A stretch of 64,000 nt of DNA from Edwardsiella piscicida (GTDB lineage Bacteria > Pseudomonadota > Gammaproteobacteria > Enterobacterales > Enterobacteriaceae), in NCBI RefSeq assembly GCF_001896205.1, contig NZ_MPNU01000001.1, positions 1,881,503 to 1,945,502 on the forward strand. The letters run 5' to 3'. The notes beneath the pieces were generated by a model. That model did no database searches and was not told the origin of the DNA. It saw only the letters and a list, made by a program, of their open reading frames with translations. Positions within the stretch are counted from its first letter, which is position 1; each line of letters begins with the position of its first letter. Below are positions 8,165 to 18,389 of this stretch, piece after piece. The translations under genes and the position numbers were made by a program.

Positions 8165-11100
8165 CTAGCTCAGGGTCATCAGGCTGGCGTTGCCGCCGGC
8201 CGCCGCGGTATTCACGCTCAGCGCGCGCTCGTGGACCAACAGCGCCAGACGCAGCCGCGTATCGCCGGGCGCGAGGCCCTGCAGCGTGACGATGGCGCCG
8301 TCGCGGGCGGCGATCTGCGCGCCGAGGAGGCGTAGCCGATCGCTGTCACCGTGGTAGATTGCCGCGTCGAACGCCTGCGCCATTAGGGTCTCTGCCGGGC
8401 TCAGCGTGATGCGCGCCGCCACCGCCGGCGGCAGATCCTTGTGCAGCGCGCGGTGCAGCGGTGTCTCCGGCCACAGGACGCGGCAGCCGACCGCCAGGGC
8501 CGCCGCCAGCTGGATCAGCGCGTCGTCCTCGCGCTCCGCCACGCACAGTACCCGCTCGCGCGGGACAAGGCGCAGGGTATTACGCTCCCCGGTCGGCCCT
8601 CCCAGCAGGCGCGGGGCGGCGCCGGGGTACAGGCTGGCGTAGCGCTGGCACAAGATCTGAAGCGCCGGGCGATCGGCGGCCCAGTCGTTCAGGGCCTGCA
8701 GCGGCGATGCGGCGCTGTCCGGCTGGCGGTGGGCGGCATCGGCACCGAACGTCAGCGCGTTTTCCGGGCTGCGGGCCAGCAGGCGGTAGAGGTAGAGCGG
8801 GCCGCCGGCCTTGGGTCCGGTGCCGGAGAGCCCCTCGCCGCCGAAGGGCTGCACGCCGACGACGGCCCCGACGATATTGCGGTTAACGTAGATATTGCCG
8901 ACGTGGGCGCGCTCGGCGATGCGGTCGATGGTTTCGTCGATGCGCGAATGCACCCCGAGGGTCAGGCCGTAGCCGGCGTCGTTGATCTGGGCCAGCAGCG
9001 CATCCAGCTGCTCGCGACGGTAGCGTACCACGTGCAGCACCGGGCCAAAGATTTCCCTCTGCAGCGTATTGAGGCTGTCCAGCTCGATCAGGGTCGGCGG
9101 AACAAAGTTACCCCGAGCGTTGCGCTGGACGTCGTCCTGGGCGCACGCCGCCTGGAATACCGGGTGTCCCTTGGCCCGCATGGCGAGGATATGCTGCTCG
9201 ATATTGCTCTGGGCCTCGCTATCGATCACCGGGCCGATGTCGCACGCCAGCCGCTCCGGGTTACCCAGGCGGTATTCAGCCATGGCCCCGCGCAGCATGG
9301 TCAGGGTTTGCTCGGCGATCTCCTCCTGCAGGCAGAGGAGGCGTAGGGCGGAGCAGCGCTGCCCGGCGCTGTCGAAGGCGGAGGTGACAACGTCACCTAC
9401 AACCTGCTCGGTCAGCGCCGATGAGTCGACGATCATCGCGTTGAGTCCCCCGGTCTCGGCGATGAGCGGCGTCGGGCGCCCCTGGGCATCGAGTCGATCG
9501 GCGACGGCGCGCTGCAGCCGTTTGGCGACCTCCGTCGAGCCGGTAAACATGACGCCGCGCACCCGGCTGTCGTTGACCAGCTGGGCGCCGACGGTTTCGC
9601 CGCGCCCCGGCAGCAGCTGCACGGCGCCGGGTGGGACGCCGGCGCAGTGCAGCAAGGCGATGGCCTGGGCGGCGATCAGCGGCGTCTGTTCGGCGGGCTT
9701 GGCCAGTACGCTGTTGCCGGCGGCCAGCGCGGCGGCGATCTGGCCGGTAAAGATGGCCAGCGGGAAGTTCCACGGGCTGATACAGACGACGCAGCCCAGC
9801 GGGCGATGGGTCTCGTTGTCGAAGCTGGCGTGCACCTGTTCGGCATAGTAGCGCAGGAAGTCGACGGCTTCGCGCACCTCGGCGATGGCGTTGGCGAAGG
9901 TCTTGCCCGCCTCGCGTATCAGAATCCCCACCAGCGTCGGCATCTGGCGCTCCATCAGGGTGGCGGCGCGCGCCAGGATGGCGGCACGGGCCTGCGGCGG
10001 CGTGGCCCCCCAGATGGGGGCGTTACGCTGCGCGTTCGCCAACGCCTGCGCGACTTCCTGCTCGCTGGCGTCGCGCGTATAGCCGACGATATCGCCCGAC
10101 TCGGCGGGGTTAGGCAGGGGGCACAGCTCGTCTTCGGCGCAGGGCTGCTCCAGCAGCGGCGTGGCTACCCACCGCTGATGGGTGTCGTTCAGCAGAGCGC
10201 AGGAGAGAGAGGCCAGGCGCTGCTCATTGCTCAGATCCAGTCCGGCGGCGTTGGCGCGCCCCGGGGCATACAGATCGCGCGGCAGCGGGATCTTTGGATG
10301 GGGGAGTCCGGGGCATCCCTCCTGCGCCGTCAGCTTATCCACGGCGGCGACCGGGTCGGCGACCAGATCCTCCAGCGGCAGGCTGGCATCGGCGATGCGA
10401 TTGACGAAGGAGGTGTTGGCGCCATTCTCCAGCAGACGGCGCACCAGATAGGCCAGCAGCGTCTCATGGGTGCCGACCGGCGCATAGATGCGGCAGGGGC
10501 GATTGAGTTTGCCGTCGGCGACCTTGCCGACCACCTGCTGGTATAGCGGCTCGCCCATGCCGTGCAGGCACTGGAACTCATACTGCCCCGGGTAGTAGTT
10601 CTGTCCGGCCAATTGATAGATGGCCGCCAGCGTATGGGCGTTATGGGTGGCGAACTGCGGGTAGATCAGGCGAGGCACGCTCAACAGCTTCTTGGCGCAG
10701 GCCAGGTAGGCGACGTCGGTATAGACCTTGCGGGTGTAGACCGGATACCCCTCCAGCCCTTCGACCTGGGCGCGCTTGATCTCGCTGTCCCAGTAGGCCC
10801 CCTTCACCAGGCGGATCATCAGACGGCGCTGGCTGCGGGCGGCGAGATCGATCAGGTAGTCGATCACCGCGGGGCAACGCTTTTGGTAGGCCTGGATCAC
10901 AAAGCCGATGCCGTTCCAGCCGCTCAGCTCGGGCTCATGGCACAGCCTCTCCAGCAGATCGAGAGAGAGCTCCAGGCGGTCGGCCTCCTCGGCGTCGATA
11001 TTGATGCCGATGTCGTACTGGCGCGCCAGCAGGGTGAGGGCGCGAAGGGTCGGATACAGCTCCTCCATCACGCGTTCATACTGGGCGCGGCTATAGCGCG

Positions 11101-12094
11101 GGTGCAGGGCGGAGAGCTTGATCGAGATCCCCGGTCCTTCATAGATGCCGCGCCCGTTGGCCGCCTTGCCGATGGCGTGGATCGCCTGCTGGTAGGAGAG
11201 CAGATAGGCCTGCGCGTCGGCGGCGGTCAGCGCCGCCTCGCCCAGCATGTCGTAGGAGTAGCGGAAGCCTTTCTCCTCCAGGCGATGCGCGTTGGCCAGC
11301 GCCTCAGAGATGGTCTCGCCGGTGACGAACTGCTCCCCCATCAGGCGCATCGCCATATCCACCCCCTTACGGATCAGGGGCTCACCGCGCTTGCCGATGA
11401 TCCGGCTCAGCGCGTGGGAGAGGTGGGCCTCGCTGTGGGTCGCGACCAGCCTGCCGGTGAACAGCAGCCCCCAGGTGGCGGCGTTGACGAACAGCGAGGG
11501 GCTGTGACCGAGATGCGACTGCCAGTCTCCGCCGCTGATCTTGTCGCGGATCAGCGCATCGCGGGTGGCCTTATCGGGAATGCGCAGCAGCGCCTCGGCC
11601 AGGCACATCAGCGCGACCCCCTCCTGCGAGGAGAGGGAGAACTCCTGCAGCAGGCTCTGTACCATGCCGGCCCGTCCGCCGGCGTTCTTCTGGCCGCGCA
11701 GCTGCTTCGCCAGGCGGTAGGCCAGCTGATATGCCTGCTCGGCCAGGGGGGGCGGTAGGCGGGCCTGTTCGAGCAGCATCGGGACGGCGTCGCTCTCCGC
11801 ACGGCGGTAGGCTGCGGTGATATTGGCCCGCAGCACCGACTGCGGCAGAATTTGTTCGGCGAACGCCAGGAAGGGTGAGTGTCCCTCCTGCGGCGGTGGC
11901 GCCGTCTCTAACGCGGGGGGATCGACGGCGGTCGCCAGCTCCGGCAGCGTTTCGCCCTGTTCCAGACGCTCCAGGTAGCTGAAGATGGCCTGTTTGATCA
12001 GCCAGTGCGGCGTACGGTCAATCTGGCTGGCGGCCGCCTTGATGCGCTCGCGGGCGGCGTCATCAAGCTTAACGCCCAGGGTTGTCGTTGCCAT
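8165..12094 (-). CDS. putA: Trifunctional PutA: proline dehydrogenase, P5C dehydrogenase and put repressor
   Basis: This 1309-residue protein oxidises proline to glutamate in two steps at the membrane, with FAD- and NAD-dependent sites, and represses the put genes when proline is absent. The N-terminal ribbon-helix-helix (about residues 1-47, MATTTLGVKLDDAARERIK) marks the repressor type. The FAD-linked proline dehydrogenase barrel is near residues 260-570 (RLMIRLVKGAYWDSEIK). The aldehyde dehydrogenase domain is near 650-1110, with nucleophile Cys914 in AGQRCSALRLL. Length is close to E. coli PutA (1320). It is divergent from putP across a roughly 490-bp region bearing GTTGCA operator motifs. 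A perfect matS site lies inside it at 9384. Confidence 0.97.
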   Translation of the reverse strand: MATTTLGVKLDDAARERIKAAASQIDRTPHWLIKQAIFSYLERLEQGETLPELATAVDPPALETAPPPQEGHSPFLAFAEQILPQSVLRANITAAYRRAESDAVPMLLEQARLPPPLAEQAYQLAYRLAKQLRGQKNAGGRAGMVQSLLQEFSLSSQEGVALMCLAEALLRIPDKATRDALIRDKISGGDWQSHLGHSPSLFVNAATWGLLFTGRLVATHSEAHLSHALSRIIGKRGEPLIRKGVDMAMRLMGEQFVTGETISEALANAHRLEEKGFRYSYDMLGEAALTAADAQAYLLSYQQAIHAIGKAANGRGIYEGPGISIKLSALHPRYSRAQYERVMEELYPTLRALTLLARQYDIGINIDAEEADRLELSLDLLERLCHEPELSGWNGIGFVIQAYQKRCPAVIDYLIDLAARSQRRLMIRLVKGAYWDSEIKRAQVEGLEGYPVYTRKVYTDVAYLACAKKLLSVPRLIYPQFATHNAHTLAAIYQLAGQNYYPGQYEFQCLHGMGEPLYQQVVGKVADGKLNRPCRIYAPVGTHETLLAYLVRRLLENGANTSFVNRIADASLPLEDLVADPVAAVDKLTAQEGCPGLPHPKIPLPRDLYAPGRANAAGLDLSNEQRLASLSCALLNDTHQRWVATPLLEQPCAEDELCPLPNPAESGDIVGYTRDASEQEVAQALANAQRNAPIWGATPPQARAAILARAATLMERQMPTLVGILIREAGKTFANAIAEVREAVDFLRYYAEQVHASFDNETHRPLGCVVCISPWNFPLAIFTGQIAAALAAGNSVLAKPAEQTPLIAAQAIALLHCAGVPPGAVQLLPGRGETVGAQLVNDSRVRGVMFTGSTEVAKRLQRAVADRLDAQGRPTPLIAETGGLNAMIVDSSALTEQVVGDVVTSAFDSAGQRCSALRLLCLQEEIAEQTLTMLRGAMAEYRLGNPERLACDIGPVIDSEAQSNIEQHILAMRAKGHPVFQAACAQDDVQRNARGNFVPPTLIELDSLNTLQREIFGPVLHVVRYRREQLDALLAQINDAGYGLTLGVHSRIDETIDRIAERAHVGNIYVNRNIVGAVVGVQPFGGEGLSGTGPKAGGPLYLYRLLARSPENALTFGADAAHRQPDSAASPLQALNDWAADRPALQILCQRYASLYPGAAPRLLGGPTGERNTLRLVPRERVLCVAEREDDALIQLAAALAVGCRVLWPETPLHRALHKDLPPAVAARITLSPAETLMAQAFDAAIYHGDSDRLRLLGAQIAARDGAIVTLQGLAPGDTRLRLALLVHERALSVNTAAAGGNASLMTLS
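9384..9396. other. matS site (MatP binding, Ter macrodomain), inside putA
   Basis: GTGACAACGTCAC is a perfect match to the matS consensus GTGACRNYGTCAC. MatP bound at such sites organises the terminus macrodomain in enterobacteria. Two more perfect matches occur in this window. Confidence 0.75.
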
Positions 12095-12251
12095 CGCATT
12101 TACTCCTTTTGGCTCGGTCTGTCGCGCGGTTGAGGCCAGCCGTTTGGGATGGCACAGCAGCGCCGCTGCGTGAAGGATAGGCCGCCGCGCTAGGCCGGCG
12201 ACGGGGATCCGCGCTCGGATCCCGGCGCTCGCCGTTTCATGGCTGCGCCGC

Positions 12252-12421
12252 GTTGCAAAAAATATCCATTATGTTGCAACTTTGTGCAACCTTGTTAAAT
12301 GCGACGCGGCCTACAGGTTTGAAAATGATATTTCTCCCGGCGTTAATGTCATTATAGAAAGTATGGATAACGGGCTGCGCCAGGTTTCCGTGCGAATTAT
12401 CCCAAAATGAAAAGGTGCAAC
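12252..12421. promoter_or_regulatory. putA/putP control region with PutA operator motifs
   Basis: The PutA ribbon-helix-helix recognises GTTGCA. In this divergent gap it occurs at 12252-12257 and at 12273-12280, where GTTGCAAC gives overlapping sites on both strands. The reverse complement TGCAAC occurs at 12285-12290 and 12416-12421. The three upstream copies fall in 39 bp, while the last lies 166 bp before putP. The arrangement fits autorepression of putA and repression of putP. The rest of the 12095-12586 gap holds no gene that I can support. Confidence 0.7.
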
Positions 12422-12586
12422 CGGTGTAAATGTGATCCAGTACGGTTTGTGCTCATTTTTCTCGCCGCGCCGCATAGGTTTTATGTAAATGATGTGTTAA
12501 CTAATGGTTGAAATTTGAACCTGCGGCGGGAACGGCGGCGTCATGACGGGCCCGGTGCGCCAGACGAGACTTTCGGGAGAGCGATA

Positions 12587-14101
12587 ATGGTAATAAGCAC
12601 GCCCATGTTGGTGACATTTTGTATCTATATCCTGGGGATGATCCTGATCGGTTTCCTGGCCTGGCGATCGACGAACAGCTTCGATGACTATATTCTCGGC
12701 GGGCGTCGCCTGGGCCCCTTCGTGACCGCGCTGTCGGCCGGGGCATCGGACATGAGCGGCTGGCTGCTGATGGGCCTGCCCGGCGCGGTGTTCGTCGCCG
12801 GCATCTCGGAGAGCTGGATCGCCATCGGCCTGACGCTGGGCGCCTGGCTGAACTGGCGGCTGGTAGCGGGGCGCCTGCGGGTGCACACCGAGGCGAACGA
12901 TAACGCCCTGACCCTGCCGGACTACTTTACCGCCCGCTTCGCCGATGACAGTCGCCTGCTGCGTATCCTCTCCGCCCTGGTGATCCTGCTGTTTTTCACC
13001 ATCTACTGCGCCTCCGGGATCGTGGCCGGCGCCCGCCTGTTTGAGAGCATCTTCGGCATGAGTTACTCGACGGCGCTGTGGGCCGGAGCGGCGGCGACCA
13101 TCCTCTATACCTTTATCGGCGGCTTCCTGGCGGTCAGCTGGACCGATACGGTGCAGGCGAGCCTGATGATCTTCGCCCTGATCTTGACGCCGGTGATGGT
13201 GATGATCAGCGTCGGCGGCTTCGACGATGCGCTGGTGGTGATCCGGCAGAAAAGCCTCGACAGCGTCGATATGCTGAAGGGGCTTAATCTGGTGGCGATC
13301 CTCTCGCTGATGGGATGGGGGCTGGGCTACTTTGGTCAGCCGCATATCCTGGCGCGCTTTATGGCGGCCGACTCGCACTACAGCCTGGTCAACGCCCGGC
13401 GTATCAGCATGACCTGGATGGTTCTGTGCCTGCTCGGCGCGGTCGCCGTCGGCTTTTTTGGCATCGCCTACTTCACCGACCATCCCGGGCTGGCCGGTGC
13501 GGTGGATCGCAACGCCGAGCGGGTCTTTATCGCGCTGGCGCAGCTGCTGTTTACGCCGTGGATTGCCGGGATCCTGCTGTCCGCTATCCTGGCGGCGGTG
13601 ATGTCGACGCTCAGCTGCCAACTGTTGGTATGCTCCAGCGCGATTACGGAGGATCTCTACAAGGCGTTCCTGCGCCAGCGGGCCGGACAGCGGGAGCTGG
13701 TGTGGGTCGGGCGGGCGATGGTGCTGTTGGTGGCGCTGGTGGCCATCGCGCTGGCGAGCAATCCTGAAAACCGGGTGCTGGGGCTGGTGAGCTATGCCTG
13801 GGCCGGCTTCGGGGCCGCCTTCGGCCCGGTGGTGATCGGCTCAGTGCTCTGGTCGCGGATGACCCGTAACGGCGCGCTGGCCGGGATGGTCATCGGCGCC
13901 CTCACGGTGATCGTCTGGAAACAGTATGCCTGGCTGGGGCTGTATGAGATCATTCCGGGCTTCCTGTTCGCCAGCGTCGGGATCCTGGTGGTCAGCCTGC
14001 TGGATCGCGCGCCCTCGCCGACGGTGCAGCGGCGCTTTGCCGCCGCCGATGCCGAGTATCGCTCGCCGCCGCCGCGCGCGCTGCAGCCGGAGCTGGAGTA
14101 A
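12587..14101 (+). CDS. putP: Sodium/proline symporter PutP
   Basis: This 504-residue member of the solute:sodium symporter family imports proline with Na+ for use by PutA. I chose the ATG at 12587 (MVISTPMLVTFCIYILG), preceded by GGGAGA; the longer frame from 12515 adds a charged stretch unlike the family. About 13 membrane segments are apparent. Asp55 and Ser57 in GASDMSGWLLMGLPG correspond to the Na+-site residues of E. coli PutP (502 residues). The C-terminus is short and hydrophilic. It is divergent from putA and convergent with the small exported protein at 14141. Confidence 0.96.
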   Translation: MVISTPMLVTFCIYILGMILIGFLAWRSTNSFDDYILGGRRLGPFVTALSAGASDMSGWLLMGLPGAVFVAGISESWIAIGLTLGAWLNWRLVAGRLRVHTEANDNALTLPDYFTARFADDSRLLRILSALVILLFFTIYCASGIVAGARLFESIFGMSYSTALWAGAAATILYTFIGGFLAVSWTDTVQASLMIFALILTPVMVMISVGGFDDALVVIRQKSLDSVDMLKGLNLVAILSLMGWGLGYFGQPHILARFMAADSHYSLVNARRISMTWMVLCLLGAVAVGFFGIAYFTDHPGLAGAVDRNAERVFIALAQLLFTPWIAGILLSAILAAVMSTLSCQLLVCSSAITEDLYKAFLRQRAGQRELVWVGRAMVLLVALVAIALASNPENRVLGLVSYAWAGFGAAFGPVVIGSVLWSRMTRNGALAGMVIGALTVIVWKQYAWLGLYEIIPGFLFASVGILVVSLLDRAPSPTVQRRFAAADAEYRSPPPRALQPELE

Positions 14102-14140
14102 CGGCGCCCGCGCGGGCCGGGCGCCTGTCCCGACCTGGCG

Positions 14141-14416
14141 CTACTTGGCGCGCCCCTGGGTCTCGGCGTCGTGCATCCGCTGGTGATCGTGGATGATCTG
14201 CTGATGCGCGGCCGCGCTGCCGTTGTCCATGGCCTGGTGGGCGATTATCGCCCGCTGATGCTGATCCAGGGGGGCGCTATCGTGCTCCGGTGACGGCGCC
14301 GTCGCGCCGTGGTGCTGAGGGCTATCCACCTGCAGGGGTCTATCCAGCCCGTCGGCGGCCAGAGCCGCGCTGCTGAGGCCAAGGGTGAGCAGGGCGGTGT
14401 AGATCAGTCTCTTCAT
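14141..14416 (-). CDS. Small His-rich exported protein of unknown function, next to the cus cluster
   Basis: I do not recognise this 91-residue protein. It has a clear signal peptide (MKRLIYTALLTLGLSSAALA, cleavage about residue 20/21) and a GGAG ribosome-binding site 9 bp before its ATG, so it is probably real. The mature part of about 70 residues is hydrophilic. It holds nine histidines (HH, HDH, and single His in Gln/Asp-rich context), two methionines and no cysteine, and should be largely helical or disordered. It lies 221 bp downstream of cusS on the same strand and converges with putP. The composition and position suggest a periplasmic copper-binding or metal-buffering role. That is inference only. 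Confidence 0.7.
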   Translation of the reverse strand: MKRLIYTALLTLGLSSAALAADGLDRPLQVDSPQHHGATAPSPEHDSAPLDQHQRAIIAHQAMDNGSAAAHQQIIHDHQRMHDAETQGRAK

Positions 14417-14637
14417 CGGTATGGCTCCATATCGGTCATCTCTGCGTGCGATGCCGCGGCATCGGTCACGCGAACGGGGGCGTGGTGCGTCGGGAAACGC
14501 CCCGGCGCGCGGGGGATGGACGACCGTACGCGGCCGTCTCTCCCCCGATGCGCACCAGTATACCGGGGGGATCCGCAGCCGCGCGTGACGGGAGAATGAC
14601 GATCGCGTAATGATTTATCGCATTGATTATTAATATA

Positions 14638-16101
14638 TTACTTGTCGCCACCCGCGGCGCGAGGCAGGGAGACGGTAAAGCGGGTGGCGTCGGCGTCCGA
14701 GCTAACCCAGATCTGGCCCTGATGCGCGGCGATGATCGATTTGACGATGGCCAGGCCGATGCCGCTCCCCTCGCCGTTACGCTGACGCGCGGGGTCGACG
14801 CGGTAGAAACGGTCGAACAGGCGCGGCAGGTGCCGCGCGGCGATGGGCGCGCCGGGATTGGCGACGCAGAGCCGCACCGCGTCGGCCGTCTCGCTGAGGT
14901 GCACGGTCACGCGGTGGCCCGCCGGGGTGTGGCGAATGGCGTTGGACAGCAGATTGCTGATGACCCGCCGCAGCATCGCGGGATCGCCCCAGGCGGCGGG
15001 CCCCTTGCCATCCATGCGCAGGGTGACCTGGCGCTCCTCCGCCCAGGCCTCGAAGAAGTCAAACACCTTGAGGGTCTCCTGGCGCAGGTCGAGGGGGACG
15101 CGGCTGAGGCGAAGGCGCTGACTGTCCGCCTGCGCCAGAAACAGCATGTCGTTCACCATCTTCGCCATCCGCTGATACTCTTCAAGGTTCGAATAGATTA
15201 CCTCCTCCAGTTCACTCTGGGTCCGGGTCTGGCTCAGCACGATTTCGCTCTGGGTGATCAGGTTGGTGATCGGGGTGCGCATCTCGTGGGCGATGTCGGC
15301 AGAAAAGTTTGCCTGTCGGGTGAAGACGTCCTCGATGCGGGCGAGCATCTGGTTGAAGGAGAGCACCAGCTGCCGCAGCTCGATCGGCACCGCGTCGGGG
15401 GCGAGGCGGGTATCGAGATTCTCGGCGGTGATGGCCTTGATCTTCCCGCTGAGATCGCGCAGCGGTCGATGTCCGCTGTAAACGGCGAGCAGCACGATGA
15501 AAATGATCAGCAGGCTGATGACGGCCGCGCAGATCATCAGATTGCTCTTCAGCTGCTCAAGATAGTGCAGGTGTACGTTGATGGAGAGGGCGATCAGCAG
15601 GGTATAGGGGGTGCGCGGATCGCCCGCCGGGTAGACCGTGGTGGCGATGAGGCGGTAGGCGTTTTGAGCCGCCTCCTCGCGAGGGCCAGCGGCGTGGTCG
15701 TCGTTTGGCCACAGAAAGACCTGCCCGCTGTGCAGATGGCGCGGCAGCGTCGGCAGCTGCCAGACCGCGTCGAGATCGGCGGCGGCGGCGTCCGCGCGAT
15801 AGCGATAGCGAAAACCGTGGTCGCCGGCGCGCAGCGCGACGCTGATGTTGGGGTAGCCGGCCAGCACGCGGCTGAGGGTATCGAGGCGCTGGACGCCGGC
15901 GCGGGGCGGCTCTTGCAAGACGCGCAGGACGCTGCTGCGCACCTGTTGGAGCGTGGCGTTGTCCAGCTCGGCGAAATGGCGTTCGACGGAGTAGATCATG
16001 ATCCAGGTGAACGCGGCGAAGGCGAGGCTGGTCGCCAACGAGATGGTGAGGGTCAGGCGGGCCGCTAGGGAGATGGGGCGCGGCGTGCGCTTAGTCGACA
16101 T
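14638..16101 (-). CDS. cusS: Copper/silver sensor histidine kinase CusS
   Basis: This 487-residue inner-membrane kinase senses periplasmic Cu(I)/Ag(I) and phosphorylates CusR. It has two membrane segments (about residues 13-35 and 168-190) flanking a periplasmic sensor loop, then a HAMP domain. The phospho-acceptor is His272 in [14 protein letters not shown], and the ATPase domain carries the G box [14 protein letters not shown]. It overlaps the end of cusR by 11 bp, so the two are a translationally coupled unit. The cus structural genes are transcribed the opposite way from the other side of cusR, as in E. coli. Confidence 0.94.
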   Translation of the reverse strand: MSTKRTPRPISLAARLTLTISLATSLAFAAFTWIMIYSVERHFAELDNATLQQVRSSVLRVLQEPPRAGVQRLDTLSRVLAGYPNISVALRAGDHGFRYRYRADAAAADLDAVWQLPTLPRHLHSGQVFLWPNDDHAAGPREEAAQNAYRLIATTVYPAGDPRTPYTLLIALSINVHLHYLEQLKSNLMICAAVISLLIIFIVLLAVYSGHRPLRDLSGKIKAITAENLDTRLAPDAVPIELRQLVLSFNQMLARIEDVFTRQANFSADIAHEMRTPITNLITQSEIVLSQTRTQSELEEVIYSNLEEYQRMAKMVNDMLFLAQADSQRLRLSRVPLDLRQETLKVFDFFEAWAEERQVTLRMDGKGPAAWGDPAMLRRVISNLLSNAIRHTPAGHRVTVHLSETADAVRLCVANPGAPIAARHLPRLFDRFYRVDPARQRNGEGSGIGLAIVKSIIAAHQGQIWVSSDADATRFTVSLPRAAGGDK

Positions 16102-16774
16102 CCGGCACCTCGAGCAGGTAGCCCACGCCGCGCACCGTCTGGATCAACTTAGGTTCGAAGTCGAGGTCGATCTTCGCCCGCAGCCGCTTCACGGCCACGT
16201 CGATGGCGTTGGTGTCGCTGTCGAAGTTCATGTCCCAGACCTGCGAGGCGATCAGGGAGCGGGGCAGCACCTCGCCCTGGTGACGGATAAAAAACGTCAG
16301 CAGGGTGAACTCTTTCCCCGTTAGCGTGATGCGCTTACCGCCGCGGGTCACCTTTCTGGAAAGGAGCTCCACGGTGAGATCGGCAACGTGAAACTGGCTC
16401 TCGGGGATAGGAGGGCTGCCGCGTCGCAGTAGGGTTCTCACCCGCGCCAAGAGCTCGGCGAAGGCGAAGGGCTTGACCAGGTAGTCGTCGGCGCCGAGCT
16501 CCAGCCCCTTTACCCGCTGCTCGATGGTGCCGAGGGCGCTCAGCAGCAGGATCGGCAGTCCCTGGTTGGCGCTGCGCAGCATGCGGACGATCTCCCAGCC
16601 GTTGACGTCGGGCAGCAGGATATCAAGGATGATCAGATCATAGCCGGCGGTCATCGCCAGGTGGTATCCCGTTAAACCGTTGTCGGCGAGATCGACGACA
16701 AATCCCGCCTCTGTCAGCCCCTTACACAGGTATTTCCCGGTTTTCACCTCATCCTCGACGATCAGTATCTTCAC
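16091..16774 (-). CDS. cusR: Copper/silver response regulator CusR
   Basis: This 227-residue OmpR/PhoB-type regulator has its receiver-domain phospho-acceptor at Asp51 ([15 protein letters not shown]) and a C-terminal winged helix ([20 protein letters not shown] ... [15 protein letters not shown]). The start is a GTG at 16774 with GGAG upstream. It reproduces the E. coli CusR N-terminus ([12 protein letters not shown]) and its exact 227-residue length; an in-frame ATG at 16834 would add a non-conserved extension. Sequence is very close to E. coli CusR. The cognate box lies 73 bp upstream in the divergent promoter region. Confidence 0.95.
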   Translation of the reverse strand: MKILIVEDEVKTGKYLCKGLTEAGFVVDLADNGLTGYHLAMTAGYDLIILDILLPDVNGWEIVRMLRSANQGLPILLLSALGTIEQRVKGLELGADDYLVKPFAFAELLARVRTLLRRGSPPIPESQFHVADLTVELLSRKVTRGGKRITLTGKEFTLLTFFIRHQGEVLPRSLIASQVWDMNFDSDTNAIDVAVKRLRAKIDLDFEPKLIQTVRGVGYLLEVPDVD

Positions 16775-16846
16775 CCTTTGCTCCGTTATCTCGTGACGCC
16801 CCGGCCATTGTAGAGGGCTAACGGGCGAGATCAATCGATGCGCGGG

Positions 16847-16866
16847 AAAATGACAGCTTTGTCATT
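16847..16866. promoter_or_regulatory. CusR box between cusR and cusC
   Basis: AAAATGACAGCTTTGTCATT fits the CusR operator AAAATGACAANNTTGTCATTTT with one change in the half-sites and a shortened right end. It sits between the divergent cusRS and cusCFBA units, so it should serve both directions. Confidence 0.85.
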
Positions 16867-16974
16867 CAGCCGTCACCGGGCAAACCGTATCGGTTTGTTA
16901 AGGTGCCCTTCTCATGGATGGGCGGCGCGATGGGCGCCCCTTATCGGCATCGGCGAGCTTGGGCGATCAGCGTT

Positions 16975-18357
16975 ATGGTTAGGATAAAGCAGTTAAGCGT
17001 CAGCGTGGTCTTGGCTCTGACGGGGTGCGTCTCCCTGGCGCCAGAGTATCAGCGCCCGGCATTGCCGGTAGGCGCGCAGTTCTCATCGTCGCCGTCTGCC
17101 ACCGGTGCGGCGACGACGCACTATCAGGATCGGGGCTGGCGCCCGTTCTTTCGCGATGCGCAGGTTAGGCAGCTGATCGACGATGCGCTGCGCAACAACC
17201 GCGACCTGCGGCAGGCGGTGATCTCTGTGCGGCTGGCGCGCGCGCAGTGGGCGCTGCAGGAGGCCGACCGCTATCCCCAGCTCGATGCCGCCGCCCAGGC
17301 GAACTCCCGCGCGCCGCTGCGGGGCGGCGCTAGCGATCGGGAATATCAGCTGGGCGGCGCGCTGGGGGTTGAGCTGGATCTGTTCGGCCGACTCCAGTCG
17401 ATGAGCGCGCGGGAGCAGCAGAACGTTCTCGCCAGCCAGCAGGCGCAGCGCGCGGTGCATATCCTGTTGGTCGCCAATGTCGCGCAGGCCTATTTTACCC
17501 AGCAGTTGGCCTACGCCCAGCGGCGTATCGCGCAGGAGACGCTGCAGAGCTATCGCCACTCCTACGCCCTGATCGAACAGCAGGTGCGGGCCGGCGGCGC
17601 CAACCTGCTGGCGCTGGAGCAGGCGCGTGGGCAGATCGACAGCACCCAGGCGACGCTGGCGCGGCGTGAGGGAGACGTGGCGCAGGCCAACCATGCCATA
17701 CAGCGGCTCGTCGGCGTCTATGACGGCGCGCCCCGCGATCGGCGCGGGCTGGAGATCTCGGTCGGCCCGGTTGCGCTGCCGGTGCCGCTGCCATCGACGA
17801 TCCTGCTGCAGCGCCCCGACATCATGGAGGCGGAGCATCAGCTGCGGGCGGCGGATGCCGATATCGGCGCGGCCCGGGCGGCGTTCTTTCCCACGATCTC
17901 GCTGAGCGGCGGCCTGAACGCCAGCGGCAGCGATTTGGCCGGATTATTCAGCGCGGCAGGTGGGATGTGGAGCTTTGTCCCCAAGATTACGCTGCCCATC
18001 TTTAACGGCGGGCGTAACCGCGCCACTCTGCAGCTCGCCGAATTACGCCAGCAGCAGTCCATCGTGAACTATGAAAATAAGATCCAGGCGGCGTTTAAGG
18101 AGGTGGACGATGCCCTCTCTACGCGCCGGAGCCTCGCCGAGCAATTAACGGCGCAGCAGCGCTATCTCGACGCGCTGCAGGCGACCGTAGGGCGCGCCCG
18201 CGGCTTATACGCCCACGGCGCGCTGAGCTATCTCGAGGTATTGGACGCCGAGCGCGCGTTATTTACCACCCAGCAGACGCTGCTCGATCTGCGCTATGCC
18301 CAGCAGGCGAACGAGATAGCGCTTTTTGCCGCCCTGGGCGGCGGTTGGCAGGCATAA
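16975..18357 (+). CDS. cusC: Outer-membrane channel of the Cus copper/silver efflux pump, CusC
   Basis: This 460-residue TolC-like lipoprotein forms the outer-membrane channel for the CusBA pump. I chose the ATG at 16975 (MVRIKQLSVSVVLALTGC), since it opens into a lipoprotein signal with lipobox LTGC and Cys18 as acylation site. In-frame starts at 16903 and 16930 would put 15-24 extra residues ahead of it; the ribosome-binding site is weak for all. Family motifs include LLQRPDIMEAEHQLRAADADIGAARAAFFP and SYLEVLDAERALF. Length matches E. coli CusC (457). It heads cusCFBA behind the CusR box. Confidence 0.95.
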   Translation: MVRIKQLSVSVVLALTGCVSLAPEYQRPALPVGAQFSSSPSATGAATTHYQDRGWRPFFRDAQVRQLIDDALRNNRDLRQAVISVRLARAQWALQEADRYPQLDAAAQANSRAPLRGGASDREYQLGGALGVELDLFGRLQSMSAREQQNVLASQQAQRAVHILLVANVAQAYFTQQLAYAQRRIAQETLQSYRHSYALIEQQVRAGGANLLALEQARGQIDSTQATLARREGDVAQANHAIQRLVGVYDGAPRDRRGLEISVGPVALPVPLPSTILLQRPDIMEAEHQLRAADADIGAARAAFFPTISLSGGLNASGSDLAGLFSAAGGMWSFVPKITLPIFNGGRNRATLQLAELRQQQSIVNYENKIQAAFKEVDDALSTRRSLAEQLTAQQRYLDALQATVGRARGLYAHGALSYLEVLDAERALFTTQQTLLDLRYAQQANEIALFAALGGGWQA

Positions 18358-18389
18358 CCCTTTTCCCTTAATCCTATGGAGTGAACTCG

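Noticed and set aside
10562..11758. Long plus-strand frame antisense to putA
   Set aside because: Shadow of the secure PutA reading frame, no domain or ribosome-binding site.
14623..16068. A 481-codon plus-strand frame antisense to cusS
   Set aside because: CusS on the minus strand has every expected motif; the antisense translation is low-complexity Gly/Val/Arg/Asp.
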